A DNA stretch of 64,000 nt from Acidimicrobiia bacterium (GTDB lineage Bacteria; Actinomycetota; Acidimicrobiia; Acidimicrobiales; SKKL01), in the NCBI GenBank assembly GCA_041676705.1, contig JBAYRL010000002.1:1-64000 (forward strand), written 5' to 3'. Under the pieces are notes generated by a model. That model saw nothing but the letters and a program-made list of their open reading frames with translations, searched no databases and was not told where the DNA came from. Numbering within the stretch: the stretch's first letter is position 1; every line of letters starts with the position of its first letter. A program made the translations under genes and the position numbers. This document shows, piece by piece, positions 25,509 through 35,264 of the stretch.

Positions 25509-26796
25509 GACGTGGAATATGACGCGGTGTGAGTGCTGCGGAACCCCAGAATCGGGCGCTGTTACCCAGATCTTCTTCTATCCGAAGCAGCTGATTGTAT
25601 TTGGCTACGCGGTCGCTGCGAGCAGGGGCCCCGGTCTTGATCTGGCCACAGTTGGTGGCCACAGCTAAATCGGCAATGGTGGCATCTTCCGTTTCGCCGG
25701 AACGGTGCGACATGACCGAACTGTAGGAATGCCTGGTTGCTAGCGCCACAGCGTCGAGCGTTTCGGTCAGGGTGCCAATTTGGTTGACCTTCACCAAAAT
25801 TGAGTTACCAACCGAAGCCTCAATACCGCGGGCCAAGCGACGACTATTGGTTACAAACAGGTCATCACCCACCAGCTGAATTTTTTCGCCCAAAGCCTGG
25901 GTTAGTAGGGCCCAGCCTTCCCAGTCTTCTTCCGCCAGGCCATCTTCAATCGAGACGATCGGGTACCGTTCCGCCCAATCAGCCCAAAACTCAACCATGG
26001 CTTGCGCGCTTAAGGTACGGCCTTCGCCTTCAAGATGATATTCACCGTCACGATAAAATTCGGTGGAAGCTGGATCGAGAGCGATGGCGATGTCGGTACC
26101 GGGGGTGAAGCCCGCAGCTTCAATGGCCTCTACCAGAAGCTGAACTGCTGCTTCATTGGTGGCGAGGTTGGGGGCGAAACCACCCTCATCGCCAACGGCG
26201 GTTGACAACCCACGGTCGGTAAGAACCCGCTTCAAGGTGTGATACGTCTCAACACCCCAACGCAGCGCCTCGGAAAATGAGGCTGCCCCCACCGGCATGA
26301 TCATGAACTCTTGCACGTCAACGTTGTTGTCGGCGTGCTCTCCCCCGTTTAAAACATTCATCATCGGGACCGGTAAAACATGAGCATTGGTCCCGCCAAT
26401 GTAGCGATAGAGGGGAACACCCACCTCAGCCGCGGCCGCATGGGCCACCGCGAGCGAAACTCCTAAGGTGGCGTTGGCGCCAATACGACTCTTGTTTTCG
26501 GTGCCGTCAAGATCGATCAAAGCGGCATCAACGGCGCGCTGGTCCAGAGGATCAACCTCGATCAGAGCGGCGTAAACCTCATCGTTGATGGCATCTACGG
26601 CGCGCAACACTCCTTTGCCGCCGTAACGATCACCACCGTCTCGCAGCTCCACCGCTTCGAACGCCCCGGTAGAAGCCCCCGAAGGTACCATGGCATGGCC
26701 GTGGGCCCCCGACTCAAGAATTACTTCCACCTCAACCGTGGGATTCCCACGAGAATCAAGCACTTCTCGGCCAACCACCAGATCGATCGCGCTCAT
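25501..26796 (-). CDS. eno: Enolase
   Basis: The glycolytic enzyme that interconverts 2-phosphoglycerate and phosphoenolpyruvate. The 431-residue chain is full length. GNPTVEVEV and SGASTGAFEAVELRDGG form the N-terminal loops, and SIEDGLAEEDWEGW, VGDDLFVTN, LVKVNQIGTLTE and SHRSGETEDATI carry the magnesium ligands and the catalytic Glu, Lys and His residues. The start is ATG 26796 with AAAGAGG about 11 nt upstream. It heads the tight leftward run into ftsB and the Cox-like island, so those genes may share its expression. Confidence 0.98.
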   Translation of the reverse strand: MSAIDLVVGREVLDSRGNPTVEVEVILESGAHGHAMVPSGASTGAFEAVELRDGGDRYGGKGVLRAVDAINDEVYAALIEVDPLDQRAVDAALIDLDGTENKSRIGANATLGVSLAVAHAAAAEVGVPLYRYIGGTNAHVLPVPMMNVLNGGEHADNNVDVQEFMIMPVGAASFSEALRWGVETYHTLKRVLTDRGLSTAVGDEGGFAPNLATNEAAVQLLVEAIEAAGFTPGTDIAIALDPASTEFYRDGEYHLEGEGRTLSAQAMVEFWADWAERYPIVSIEDGLAEEDWEGWALLTQALGEKIQLVGDDLFVTNSRRLARGIEASVGNSILVKVNQIGTLTETLDAVALATRHSYSSVMSHRSGETEDATIADLAVATNCGQIKTGAPARSDRVAKYNQLLRIEEDLGNSARFWGSAALTPRHIPRHG

Positions 26797-26849
26797 GTTG
26801 TTGTGTACCTCTTTGGGTTGAATGGATAGTAAGACCTAGTGTGGCACGC

Positions 26850-28262
26850 CTAGGTATCGGAACGCCTCTCGCGGTCAGCTTCTGCTTGTCGATACCGGCT
26901 CTCACGCTGGCGGACGAATTGACGCAACGCGGCCTCAGCATCGATACCCGCTTGGCCGGCTTCCACGACCAACGCCATCAGCCGCGACGCCAAGGTAGAA
27001 TCGGTTAATTCTTGGGGTGCTAGACCAGCCCGAGCGGCCTTGGTCTCTATCTGGGTAGCCAAGACCAGGGCCGGAAGATTTGCCACTACTCCGTCAAAGA
27101 CACTTGCACGTTGTTTTTCTTGCTGCTTAAGCAACTCCCAGCGGGCCTCTTGGGCTTCCACGGTGTCGGATTCTGACATCGCATTCGCTTCACCAACCTC
27201 ACCTCGTCCCGCGGCAGTGACTTCAGTGAATGCGGCGGTGTTATCACCAAATAGCTCGATGTTTTCACCAAAGATTTGTGGGTTGCGGCGCTTTAGCTTT
27301 CGGCTGATGCCACTAGCCACATCACCGAGGTTGAAATAACCTTCTTCGCTGGCAATTTGGGTATGAAAAACGATTTGATACAAAAGGTCGCCCAGCTCCT
27401 CTTCCAGCTGGCTGTAGAAATCATCGAATTGGTCGGCCCGGGCATCGGCCATCGGCACGTTATCCAGAACTTCTAAGACCTCGTAAACCTCTTCAAGCAA
27501 ATACGGGGTTAGCGAAGCGTGCGTTTGCTCACGGTCCCAAACGCATTCGTCTCGGAGCATGGCCACCACTTCGGTGAACTCAGCCACCGACCACAGGCTT
27601 GGTGGTGGCAAGCTTGGTATCCAAAGCGATGTTAAATGGTCAGGTTCGAAGCTCCGATCGAGCTCGGTCCAAGCCACCTCGAATACCGCTTCGTCATCTA
27701 AACCTAAGTGATACAACACCACCACCGGTTCTGTCGGTGGTTCATCCACGCAGAGCTTGATGTCACTCAAGACTGCTTTGGTGTCACATTGGGAAACTAA
27801 AAATGGCCCACCTGATGTGACGAGAAATTCGTCAAAACTTTGTCCGTCAATTACTTGGGCACCTTGGGCGATTGGATCGACGCCCAAGCGCACCCACGCT
27901 AAATCGATAAAGGAAAGCGCTGGTACCAGTTCCACCGAAACTCTTGGATCGGCCACCAATAGCTCGACGGTGTGTTCGGCAACCACCGGCGAACCCGGTA
28001 CCACATAGCAGATTTCACCATTCGATAAGGCCTCGGCTACCAAGCTTTCCACAATGATCTCGTAGACTTGCTCGATGGTATGGGCCGTCTCGTAGATCGA
28101 ATCAAACGAGACAAAATCGAGCCCGTTAAGCACACTGGCTGCCGGGTGGCGCAAGGTTCGCACAAACAAGTTTTTGGCGGTTGCCAACCGCTCCATGGTA
28201 CCTGTGGTTACAAGCCGAGAGTCACTTGGACCAAGGCCGATCACCACCACTTGCGGCGTCAT
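26850..28262 (-). CDS. mazG: MazG-type NTP pyrophosphohydrolase fused to tetrapyrrole-methylase-like domain
   Basis: A two-domain protein of 470 residues resembling Bacillus YabN. Residues 1-220 are a SAM-dependent tetrapyrrole methylase-like fold (QVVVIGLGPSDSRLVT, YVVPGSP). Residues about 230-400 are a MazG domain with LLEEVYEVLEVLD and LEEELGDLLYQIVFHTQIA, supplying the ExxE...ExxD magnesium site. MazG hydrolyses non-canonical NTPs to NMPs and pyrophosphate, a housekeeping role. The methylase half lacks an assigned reaction in this fusion. It lies upstream of eno and downstream of the parvulin gene. Confidence 0.93.
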   Translation of the reverse strand: MTPQVVVIGLGPSDSRLVTTGTMERLATAKNLFVRTLRHPAASVLNGLDFVSFDSIYETAHTIEQVYEIIVESLVAEALSNGEICYVVPGSPVVAEHTVELLVADPRVSVELVPALSFIDLAWVRLGVDPIAQGAQVIDGQSFDEFLVTSGGPFLVSQCDTKAVLSDIKLCVDEPPTEPVVVLYHLGLDDEAVFEVAWTELDRSFEPDHLTSLWIPSLPPPSLWSVAEFTEVVAMLRDECVWDREQTHASLTPYLLEEVYEVLEVLDNVPMADARADQFDDFYSQLEEELGDLLYQIVFHTQIASEEGYFNLGDVASGISRKLKRRNPQIFGENIELFGDNTAAFTEVTAAGRGEVGEANAMSESDTVEAQEARWELLKQQEKQRASVFDGVVANLPALVLATQIETKAARAGLAPQELTDSTLASRLMALVVEAGQAGIDAEAALRQFVRQRESRYRQAEADRERRSDT

Positions 28263-28283
28263 GACAACACGGTGGCGTTAGGC

Positions 28284-29318
28284 CTAGCCGAGAGGTAGTA
28301 AATCTTGACTGGTGCTGGTGGGTGTGACGGATGGACCTTCAGGTGGTACCACGCCCCCAAATGAGGCATCCCAACGACCGTACTTGGCGTTCACGGTGAT
28401 GGTGGAGGCGTCAACCAGGTTTTGGATGGCCTCGGCAAAAGCAGCCTGGGGCCCGGCCTCGCGCTGTGACTCTAGATTGGCCCGAATGTCCTCGGTAGCA
28501 TCTTCAAGCGACACCCCACGGGAATCCACCCGAATCACGTGATAACCGAAATCGGTCTGCACAGGACCAAGCACCGCACCAACCTCACCGGTGCTGATGG
28601 CGTCCGCAAATTCTGGCACGTATCGACTAGGCGAGCTGCAACCCAAATCCCCGCCGTTTTGGGCGGCACTCGGATCGGTGGAAAAGTCGCGGGCTAGTTC
28701 CTCAATATCGCCATCGGCTTCCAGTTGGTCGATCAGGGTCAGCGCCTCATCTTCGGTATCGACCAAAATATGGTGGGCGCAAACCTGGTCGTTGAAGAGC
28801 TCTTGGTTCTCATCGTAAAACGCTTTGATCGCATCGTCGCTGATGGGTTCATCGGTGCCGCCAAGCTCGGCGGTCACATGGTCACGAATCAGCTGCAGTT
28901 GGGCGTTCCAACGAATGAACTGCTGGGAGTCTTTCGTCGGAATCTCATCCAAAATGGCCATCACTTCAGCCGGAAAGCTTTCAGTTACGTTGGCTAAATC
29001 AGTTTCTGCCACCACTAGTGAACGGTTGGCGGCCTCTTGATCAATTAGCTCGAACAAGATGACGAGCCCCAAAACTTCAGCGGCGAAGGCACTATCTACC
29101 TTGGCCTCAGACCCAGAGGTTGAGGCTGGCTGGCCAATAAGGGCCTCGGCGTAGTTTGGGTGTTCAACGAACATTTCCAGCATGGAGCGGAAGTCGCTGT
29201 CAGAAATTTCTTTACCGTTGATGGTGGCCGCGGCTGAAGAAGAACCACCGCTCGAGCAGGCCGAGAGCACCAACAGCGGGGCCAGGACTAAAGCCAAGAA
29301 ATATCGAAATCGTGTCAC
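28284..29318 (-). CDS. Parvulin-type peptidyl-prolyl isomerase lipoprotein (SurA/PrsA-like)
   Basis: An exported foldase of 344 residues. The signal peptide ends in the lipobox LSAC near residue 21. A SurA_N-like helical region follows (ISDSDFRSMLEMFVEHPNYA). The parvulin domain at about 185-285 has CAHHILVDTEDEA, FSTDPSAAQNGGDLG and FGYHVIRV. It probably assists folding of secreted proteins at the outer face of the membrane. The start is GTG 29318 with no clear Shine-Dalgarno sequence. Confidence 0.9.
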   Translation of the reverse strand: MTRFRYFLALVLAPLLVLSACSSGGSSSAAATINGKEISDSDFRSMLEMFVEHPNYAEALIGQPASTSGSEAKVDSAFAAEVLGLVILFELIDQEAANRSLVVAETDLANVTESFPAEVMAILDEIPTKDSQQFIRWNAQLQLIRDHVTAELGGTDEPISDDAIKAFYDENQELFNDQVCAHHILVDTEDEALTLIDQLEADGDIEELARDFSTDPSAAQNGGDLGCSSPSRYVPEFADAISTGEVGAVLGPVQTDFGYHVIRVDSRGVSLEDATEDIRANLESQREAGPQAAFAEAIQNLVDASTITVNAKYGRWDASFGGVVPPEGPSVTPTSTSQDLLPLG

Positions 29319-29372
29319 GGAGGGTACAGGCTAGAGCCGATTGGGCCCCGCGCTCCAGTCACCCTAGATACG

Positions 29373-32300
29373 TTATTCCTCTGGCACGATGGTCTGTAGA
29401 AACAGAATTATTGCTTCCACCAGGTCAACGCCGCCTTTTACCCCAACTTGAACCTGAGAAATCTCTTCTTTGTAAATAGATCCGGGGAAGAGCCGGTTGA
29501 ACTTCATCTGCTGGCTCACTCCCAAATGCAATGGGCTCATTCGCACCATGTGCTTGGGCCCACCGAAACCAGTGCCTTTACCAACAGTAAGTTCTTTGAT
29601 CCCGACCCTTCCGCATTCGGCACGAAGTAAAGCTACCGCCAAGAGGTTTTCAGCTGGTGGAGGAATCGGCCCGTAACGATCCACCCACTCTGAGCGGATG
29701 TCTTCCACCTCGTCGCGGCTAGTAACCACCGCCAAACGGCGATATGCCTCAAGTCGAAGTTCTTCTTTCGACACGTAATCGCCGGGCAGTGAAGCCGCCA
29801 GCGGAACATCGATCTTGATTTCAGCCGGTTCGGGAATGGTTTCGCCTTTAAGCTCGGCCACCGCTTCAGTCACCATTTGGCAATAAAGGTCGTAACCAAC
29901 GGCCGCTATATGGCCCGATTGTCCGGTGCCCAACAGGTTGCCAGCACCCCGAATTTCGAGGTCACGCATGGCAATTTTGAAGCCCGAACCTAACTCGGTC
30001 GCCTCGCCAATGGTCTTAAGCCGTTCGTAGGCTTCTTCGGTTAGCTCGCGGTCTTTGGGGGTGAAGAGATAGGCGTAGGCACGTTGCCCGGCCCGACCTA
30101 CCCGGCCTCGCAACTGGTGTAGCTGCCCCAGGCCCAACATGTCGGCACGGTCGACCACCAAGGTGTTTACGGTGGGAATATCGATACCCGATTCGATAAT
30201 GGTGGTGCACACCAGAACATCGAATTCGCCTTCCCAAAAGTCGATAACAACTTGTTCCAGGGTGCCCTCGTCCATTTGACCGTGGGCCACCGCCACCCGT
30301 GCTTCGGGTACTAATTCACGCAGCCCTTCAGCCACTTGATCAATGTCGCGAACTCGGTTGTGCACAAAGAACACTTGGCCTTCGCGCAACAACTCTCGGC
30401 GAATAGCTTCGGCCACCGCACGATCGTCGTATTCACCGACATAGGTCAGAATCGGCTGTCGCTCGGCCGGAGGGGTGTTAATAACCGTTAAATCACGAAT
30501 GCCGGTGAGGCTCATCTCAAGGGTGCGGGGAATGGGTGTGGCGGTCAGGGTGAGTACGTCGACACCCACTTGTAGTTGTTTAATGCGTTCTTTGTGTGAA
30601 ACTCCGAAACGCTGCTCTTCATCCACCACCAAAAGACCAAGATTCTTGAAGCTCAGGTTTTCGGCTAGCAGGCGGTGCGTACCAATCACCACATCCACTT
30701 CGCCACTCGCCAATCCGGCTGTTACTCGCTTCGCTTGGGCGTTGGTTAGAAATCGGCTTAACACTTCCACTCGGATCGGGAAACCGGCGAAGCGGTCACT
30801 AAAGGTCTGAAAGTGTTGCTGTGCTAACAGCGTGGTTGGCACCAAAACGGATGCTTGTTTGCCGTCTTGCACAGCTTTGAACACCGCTCGCAGCGCCACT
30901 TCCGTTTTACCGAAACCCACATCACCACAGACCAGTCGGTCCATAGGATGGTCGGCTTCCATGTCGGCTTTTACTTCGTTGATGGCCTGCAGCTGATCAA
31001 CCGTTTCTTGGTAAGGAAACGCGTCTTCTAGTTCACGCTGCCAGGGTGTGTCGGCCGCAAAGGTATGTCCTGAAGTATTGACCCGTGTTTGGTAGAGCAC
31101 CACCAGCTCTTGGGCAATTTCTTGGGCGACGGAACGGACTTTGGCCTTGGCTTTTTGCCAATCGCTACCACCCAGTCGGCTAAGGGAAGGGTTCTCACCA
31201 CCAGTGTATTGACGAATGGTGTCAATTTGGTCAGAAGGAATATAAAGCTTGTCGTCGCCGCGATATTGAAGCAGCAGATAGTCACGCTCTACCCCACCAA
31301 TCGAGCGTTTCACCATGCCAGTGTATTTACCGACCCCATGTTGGAAATGCACCACGTAATCACCGGGTTTGAGATCTTCAAAAAATCCGGCCGTGGCGCG
31401 GGCTCGGGGGCGCGCAGCGCGGTGGGTACGGCGGCGACCTGTAAGGTCGCGTTCCGCCAATACTGCCAGTTTCAGCTCGGGCAGAATAAAGCCGCGTTCG
31501 AGCGGGGCGATGACCAAATGGCCCCCAGGCTGCAACAGCTTTGGGCTATTTGGATCGGTGCTATTTAGCCCCACGCCATGGTCTTGTAACAGATGATCCA
31601 GACGTTCGGCTGAACCGATACCATCGGCGGCCGCAATTACTGAATAGCCTTCTCCTAACAACTTTTGAAGTTGGGCAATTAGGGCCCCGCCATCGCCAAC
31701 CACCGGGTTCCAACCCGTGGCTGAAACTGTGGGGACATCGGGGGCGTGTGGCGTGTTGGTGATGGTCCAAACCGGGGTTTCGGTTAAGGCCAACAGACGA
31801 TCAAAAGGCACATGGAGGGAAGGGAAACGGTCGGTAGCGTCTTCCTCTTCACCAATAGCGCCCCAGGTTCGAGCCAAAGTAGCTGCTAGGTCGGCCTCTT
31901 CAGCGGCTATATCACGAGCACGATCGCGCATACGTTGCGGTTCAAACAACAAAACCTGGGCCGATTGGTCCAACAAGTCGAGCAATACGGTTTCGTCGTC
32001 TTCGCCACTTAGCCAAGGCAACCAAGATTCCATGCCATCAAAGGTGAGGCCATTGGCGAGGCGCTCCCATTGCTCACGACCCCAAGGCTCTTTCGCCACT
32101 AAGGCTTCGGCACGCGCCTGAACTTCGGGGGTAGCTAGTAGCTCACGGGCTGGAAAGATTGTGACCTCGGAAATATCGACCGTTGAACGCTGATCGGCTA
32201 CCGAAAATTCGGTTAGGCGATCAACCTCGTCGCCCCAGAGGTCAATTCGCACTGGCACGTGGCTGGTAGAGGGGAACACGTCAACAATCGAACCCCGCAG

Positions 32301-32819
32301 CGCCACTTCCCCGCGGTGCTCAACTTGGTATTCACGTCGGTAACCATTGGCCACCAACCGAGCCACCAGTTCGTGGGGGTCAACTTCATCACCCACCCCA
32401 ACAATCACTGGCTCAGCTTCAATAGCCCCCGGACCTAACCGCTGCACCAATGCCCGCACCGAGGCCACCACCACTTTGGGGGCACGTTCGGGGTCTTGTA
32501 GGTGCCACAGCACCGACATGCGTTGGCCCATGGTTTCCACACTCGGGCTAACCCGTTCAAATGGCAGTGTTTCCCAAGCCGGGAAAACCGCCACCTCGCT
32601 AGGGCCCAAGAAGGTTGACAAGTCGGCACTTAGCCGGTCGGCGTCACCACTACTTGGCACACAAACTACAATTGGGGCTCGGCTAGAAACAGTGGCCAGA
32701 CCAGCCACGGTGAAGGCTCGTGCCGGTTCGGACATCGCCAAGAAAGCATTGGCACGGCCCAGCACTCCAAGCAGCGCCGGTTCATCTCGCAGTAGAGGTA
32801 AGAGTGGTTCTAACGCCAT
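29373..32819 (-). CDS. mfd: Transcription-repair coupling factor Mfd
   Basis: A DNA translocase that removes stalled RNA polymerase and recruits UvrA to template-strand lesions. The 1148 residues follow the standard order: a UvrB-like N-terminal module, a RNA-polymerase-interacting domain with GDYVVHFQHGVGKYTGM, and a RecG-like helicase (GDVGFGKTEVALRA Walker A, DEEQRFGV Walker B, TATPIPRTLEM). The GRVGRAGQRAYAYL region and the TRCF C-terminal domain complete it. It lies 13 bp after pth in the conserved rplY-pth-mfd-mazG neighbourhood. Confidence 0.98.
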   Translation of the reverse strand: MALEPLLPLLRDEPALLGVLGRANAFLAMSEPARAFTVAGLATVSSRAPIVVCVPSSGDADRLSADLSTFLGPSEVAVFPAWETLPFERVSPSVETMGQRMSVLWHLQDPERAPKVVVASVRALVQRLGPGAIEAEPVIVGVGDEVDPHELVARLVANGYRREYQVEHRGEVALRGSIVDVFPSTSHVPVRIDLWGDEVDRLTEFSVADQRSTVDISEVTIFPARELLATPEVQARAEALVAKEPWGREQWERLANGLTFDGMESWLPWLSGEDDETVLLDLLDQSAQVLLFEPQRMRDRARDIAAEEADLAATLARTWGAIGEEEDATDRFPSLHVPFDRLLALTETPVWTITNTPHAPDVPTVSATGWNPVVGDGGALIAQLQKLLGEGYSVIAAADGIGSAERLDHLLQDHGVGLNSTDPNSPKLLQPGGHLVIAPLERGFILPELKLAVLAERDLTGRRRTHRAARPRARATAGFFEDLKPGDYVVHFQHGVGKYTGMVKRSIGGVERDYLLLQYRGDDKLYIPSDQIDTIRQYTGGENPSLSRLGGSDWQKAKAKVRSVAQEIAQELVVLYQTRVNTSGHTFAADTPWQRELEDAFPYQETVDQLQAINEVKADMEADHPMDRLVCGDVGFGKTEVALRAVFKAVQDGKQASVLVPTTLLAQQHFQTFSDRFAGFPIRVEVLSRFLTNAQAKRVTAGLASGEVDVVIGTHRLLAENLSFKNLGLLVVDEEQRFGVSHKERIKQLQVGVDVLTLTATPIPRTLEMSLTGIRDLTVINTPPAERQPILTYVGEYDDRAVAEAIRRELLREGQVFFVHNRVRDIDQVAEGLRELVPEARVAVAHGQMDEGTLEQVVIDFWEGEFDVLVCTTIIESGIDIPTVNTLVVDRADMLGLGQLHQLRGRVGRAGQRAYAYLFTPKDRELTEEAYERLKTIGEATELGSGFKIAMRDLEIRGAGNLLGTGQSGHIAAVGYDLYCQMVTEAVAELKGETIPEPAEIKIDVPLAASLPGDYVSKEELRLEAYRRLAVVTSRDEVEDIRSEWVDRYGPIPPPAENLLAVALLRAECGRVGIKELTVGKGTGFGGPKHMVRMSPLHLGVSQQMKFNRLFPGSIYKEEISQVQVGVKGGVDLVEAIILFLQTIVPEE

Positions 32820-32832
32820 GGGTTACTTCGGT

Positions 32833-33465
32833 TCAAGTGCGCTTTTTGCGAGTGTTATAACGATTCATGGTTGGAGCGAAACCTTGCTCCAACATCATCT
32901 CAATAGCGTCAGCGGCTTCTTCCACCACGATGTTCAGCTCTTCACGTTCTGCTTTGGACGGCGCCCGCAAAACATAGTCGGCACCGCTTTGGGCTGATGG
33001 TGGCCTTCCGATCCCAATTCGAATTCTCGCGAATTGATCGGTTTTCAGATGCTCCTTGATCGACCGCAAACCGTTATTGCCAGCCAACCCACCGCCCAAC
33101 TTCAACTTGAACTGGCCAACCGGCAGATCAAGCTCATCATGCACCACCACAAGCGCTTCAGCTTGGCTAACCCCGTAACGGCGTACCAAACGGCCCACTG
33201 AATCGCCCGATTTGTTCATATAAGTTTGAGGACAGGCAACAGCCACCCGTTTGGAACCGATTCGTAGCTCGTCCACTAGAGCCAGTTCTCGTCCTAGCTT
33301 CAAACGTCCGCCATGACGTTCGGCAAAAACTTGTGCTACTTCGGCACCCACGTTATGGCGGGTGCCGACAAATTGTGATCCGGGGTTGCCAAGACCGACC
33401 ACTAAGAGGTCGATTGGGGTACCGCGCCTCTGGCTAGCACCAAAGGCAGCACCAAGTGCGCCCAC
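32833..33465 (-). CDS. pth: Peptidyl-tRNA hydrolase
   Basis: This enzyme cleaves the ester bond of peptidyl-tRNAs dropped by ribosomes. LLVVGLGNPGSQFVGTRHNV holds the catalytic His of the NPG...xTRHNxG signature, and VVHDELDLPVGQFKLKLGGG is the second signature with the catalytic Asp. The 210 residues include a short N-terminal extension read from GTG 33465 and a basic C-terminus. It sits 11 bp after rplY, the usual actinobacterial arrangement. Confidence 0.96.
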   Translation of the reverse strand: MGALGAAFGASQRRGTPIDLLVVGLGNPGSQFVGTRHNVGAEVAQVFAERHGGRLKLGRELALVDELRIGSKRVAVACPQTYMNKSGDSVGRLVRRYGVSQAEALVVVHDELDLPVGQFKLKLGGGLAGNNGLRSIKEHLKTDQFARIRIGIGRPPSAQSGADYVLRAPSKAEREELNIVVEEAADAIEMMLEQGFAPTMNRYNTRKKRT

Positions 33466-33476
33466 GGAGAACGAGC

Positions 33477-34106
33477 TTATTCCTCGTCGCTAGCGGCTTC
33501 CTCAGCTGGTGCCTCTTCGTCAGTTTCCTCATCCTCGGTCACTTCAACTTCGGCCCGAGTTATAGAAGCTGTTACCACAACTTCTTCAGGATCAACTTCA
33601 GTACGAGCACCAACCGGCAAGCTCACATCAGCCACGATAATAGTTTCGCCAATTTCCAGTTCGGAAATATCAACGACAAGCTCGTTGGGAATGGCGTCAG
33701 CCTTGGCATATACCGCCAAATGATAGAGAACCTGGTCGACCACACCTTGTTCAGATAGGACTTTACGAGGTTCACCTTCGAGCACCACTGGCACATCGAT
33801 CTGAATTTCGGCGTGTGCATCGACCCGTACGAAATCGACGTGGATGACTTCGTTGCGAACTGGGTGACGCTGTAGATCACGCACGATGCACAGTTCGTTG
33901 TTGCCATCAACCGACATGGTGATAAGAGCGTTTAAACCGGCATCGGTGGTTAGAGCTTGACGCAGGGCACGGTATTCAACCGCTACCGATACGTCGTCTT
34001 TGCCCAAGCCATAAAGCACACCCGGCACTTTGCCTTCGCGGCGAAGTCGGCGTGACGACCGAGACCCGGTGGTGCGACCGACAGCGGCCGAAAGAGTAAC
34101 GTCCAT
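33477..34106 (-). CDS. rplY: 50S ribosomal protein L25, long CTC form
   Basis: Binds 5S rRNA in the large subunit. The N-terminal L25 domain covers about residues 1-92 (RTTGSRSSRRLRREGKVPGV, VYGLG-type turn, HVDFVRV). The C-terminal TL5/CTC beta domain covers about 95-185, followed by an acidic tail of about 25 residues. The 209-residue length marks the CTC (general stress protein) type. A 14 bp perfect palindrome lies in its leader. Confidence 0.95.
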   Translation of the reverse strand: MDVTLSAAVGRTTGSRSSRRLRREGKVPGVLYGLGKDDVSVAVEYRALRQALTTDAGLNALITMSVDGNNELCIVRDLQRHPVRNEVIHVDFVRVDAHAEIQIDVPVVLEGEPRKVLSEQGVVDQVLYHLAVYAKADAIPNELVVDISELEIGETIIVADVSLPVGARTEVDPEEVVVTASITRAEVEVTEDEETDEEAPAEEAASDEE

Positions 34107-34147
34107 AGTGGGTAATGCTCCTGGCGACAGGTTGAGAAGAAATACTG

Positions 34148-34180
34148 GTGCCGATCGGCACTAAGCAGTCGACCATCTTA
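34148..34180 (-). promoter_or_regulatory. rplY promoter -10 and leader palindrome
   Basis: On the minus strand a -10-like TAAGAT lies at 34180-34175. The perfect palindrome GTGCCGATCGGCAC lies at 34148-34161, about 10-25 nt past the predicted transcription start and about 42 nt before the rplY ATG. It could be a repressor site or an RNA stem that affects translation. No -35 box is convincing. Confidence 0.4.
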
Positions 34181-34228
34181 CGCCGGAACGGTGAAAAAGC
34201 ACCAAATGAGCGAAATGGTCGCTTAAAA

Positions 34229-35209
34229 CTAGGTTTGGTTTTGTCCGCCGAAGATCTCGCTTACTGAGGCGTCTTCGAAGACTGCGTCAATGGTATCGGC
34301 GATCACACTTGCGATCGACAAGACCTCAATTTTAGGGCTTCTTTTTTCGGGGGGCAAGGGCAAGGTATTGGTAATCACCACCCGTTCGATGCAAGAGGCA
34401 TTGAGCCGTTCAATAGCGGGTGGGGAAAGTACACCGTGGGTCGTGGCGGCCATAATGCGCGCCGCGCCACGGGCTTTTAGCTGTTCGGCGGCCGCCACAA
34501 TTGTGCCCGCAGTATCGATCATGTCATCGATCAAGACACAGGTGCGGCCATCCACATCGCCCATCACATCAAGCGCCTCAACCTGGTTTTTTACACCTTT
34601 AAGACGACGTTTGTGGATGGTCGCCAAATCGGCGTGCAACTGATTCGAATATCGCTCGGCTACCTTCACTCGGCCAGCATCTGGCGACACGATCACCAAG
34701 TCGTCCCCTAAGTGACGCATGTAGTCAACCAACACCGGCATAGCCGTTAGATGGTCTACAGGGCCTGAGAAAAATCCCTGGATTTGCCCCGAGTGCAAAT
34801 CCACTGACATCAGCCGTTGGGCCCCAGCCGCAAGAAACAGATCAGCGATCAACCGAGCCGTGATGGGTTCGCGACCTTCTGATTTGCGGTCTTGGCGGGC
34901 GTAACCAAAAAAAGGCATAACCGCCGTGATCCGTTTGGCCGAGGCCCGCTTGGCAGCGTCAACCACAATCAGCTGTTCCATAATCGAATCATTAACCGAC
35001 GCCTCGGAAGTTGAAACGTGGCTTTGCATGATGAACACATCGGCACCACGAACCGAGGCATCCAAACGGCAGTGCAACTCACCATTAGCAAAAGCAGCCA
35101 AGTTCGCATCTAGCAGCGGAACACCAAGCTGCCCAGCCACTTCTTCCGCCAATGCCACGTTCGATCGGCCAGCGATAAGCGCCAGCTTCTTCTTAGTGAC
35201 CAGTTCCAT
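34229..35209 (-). CDS. prs: Ribose-phosphate pyrophosphokinase
   Basis: Makes PRPP from ribose-5-phosphate and ATP for nucleotide, His and Trp synthesis. The family motifs are intact: FANGELHCRLDASVRGADVF, FFGYARQDRK (ATP site), DLHSGQIQGFFSGPVDHLTA (metal and PRPP site), SPDAGRVKVAERY, and the PRPP loop CVLIDDMIDTAGT near residue 228. Length is 326 residues. PRPP would also feed the Upp enzyme in this window. It follows the truncated glmU by 55 bp, matching the common glmU-prs order. Confidence 0.97.
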   Translation of the reverse strand: MELVTKKKLALIAGRSNVALAEEVAGQLGVPLLDANLAAFANGELHCRLDASVRGADVFIMQSHVSTSEASVNDSIMEQLIVVDAAKRASAKRITAVMPFFGYARQDRKSEGREPITARLIADLFLAAGAQRLMSVDLHSGQIQGFFSGPVDHLTAMPVLVDYMRHLGDDLVIVSPDAGRVKVAERYSNQLHADLATIHKRRLKGVKNQVEALDVMGDVDGRTCVLIDDMIDTAGTIVAAAEQLKARGAARIMAATTHGVLSPPAIERLNASCIERVVITNTLPLPPEKRSPKIEVLSIASVIADTIDAVFEDASVSEIFGGQNQT

Positions 35210-35264
35210 GTGCGATCAGTTCCTTAGTGGTCGCATCATGTTCAACGACCATTGCTTGCATTGC

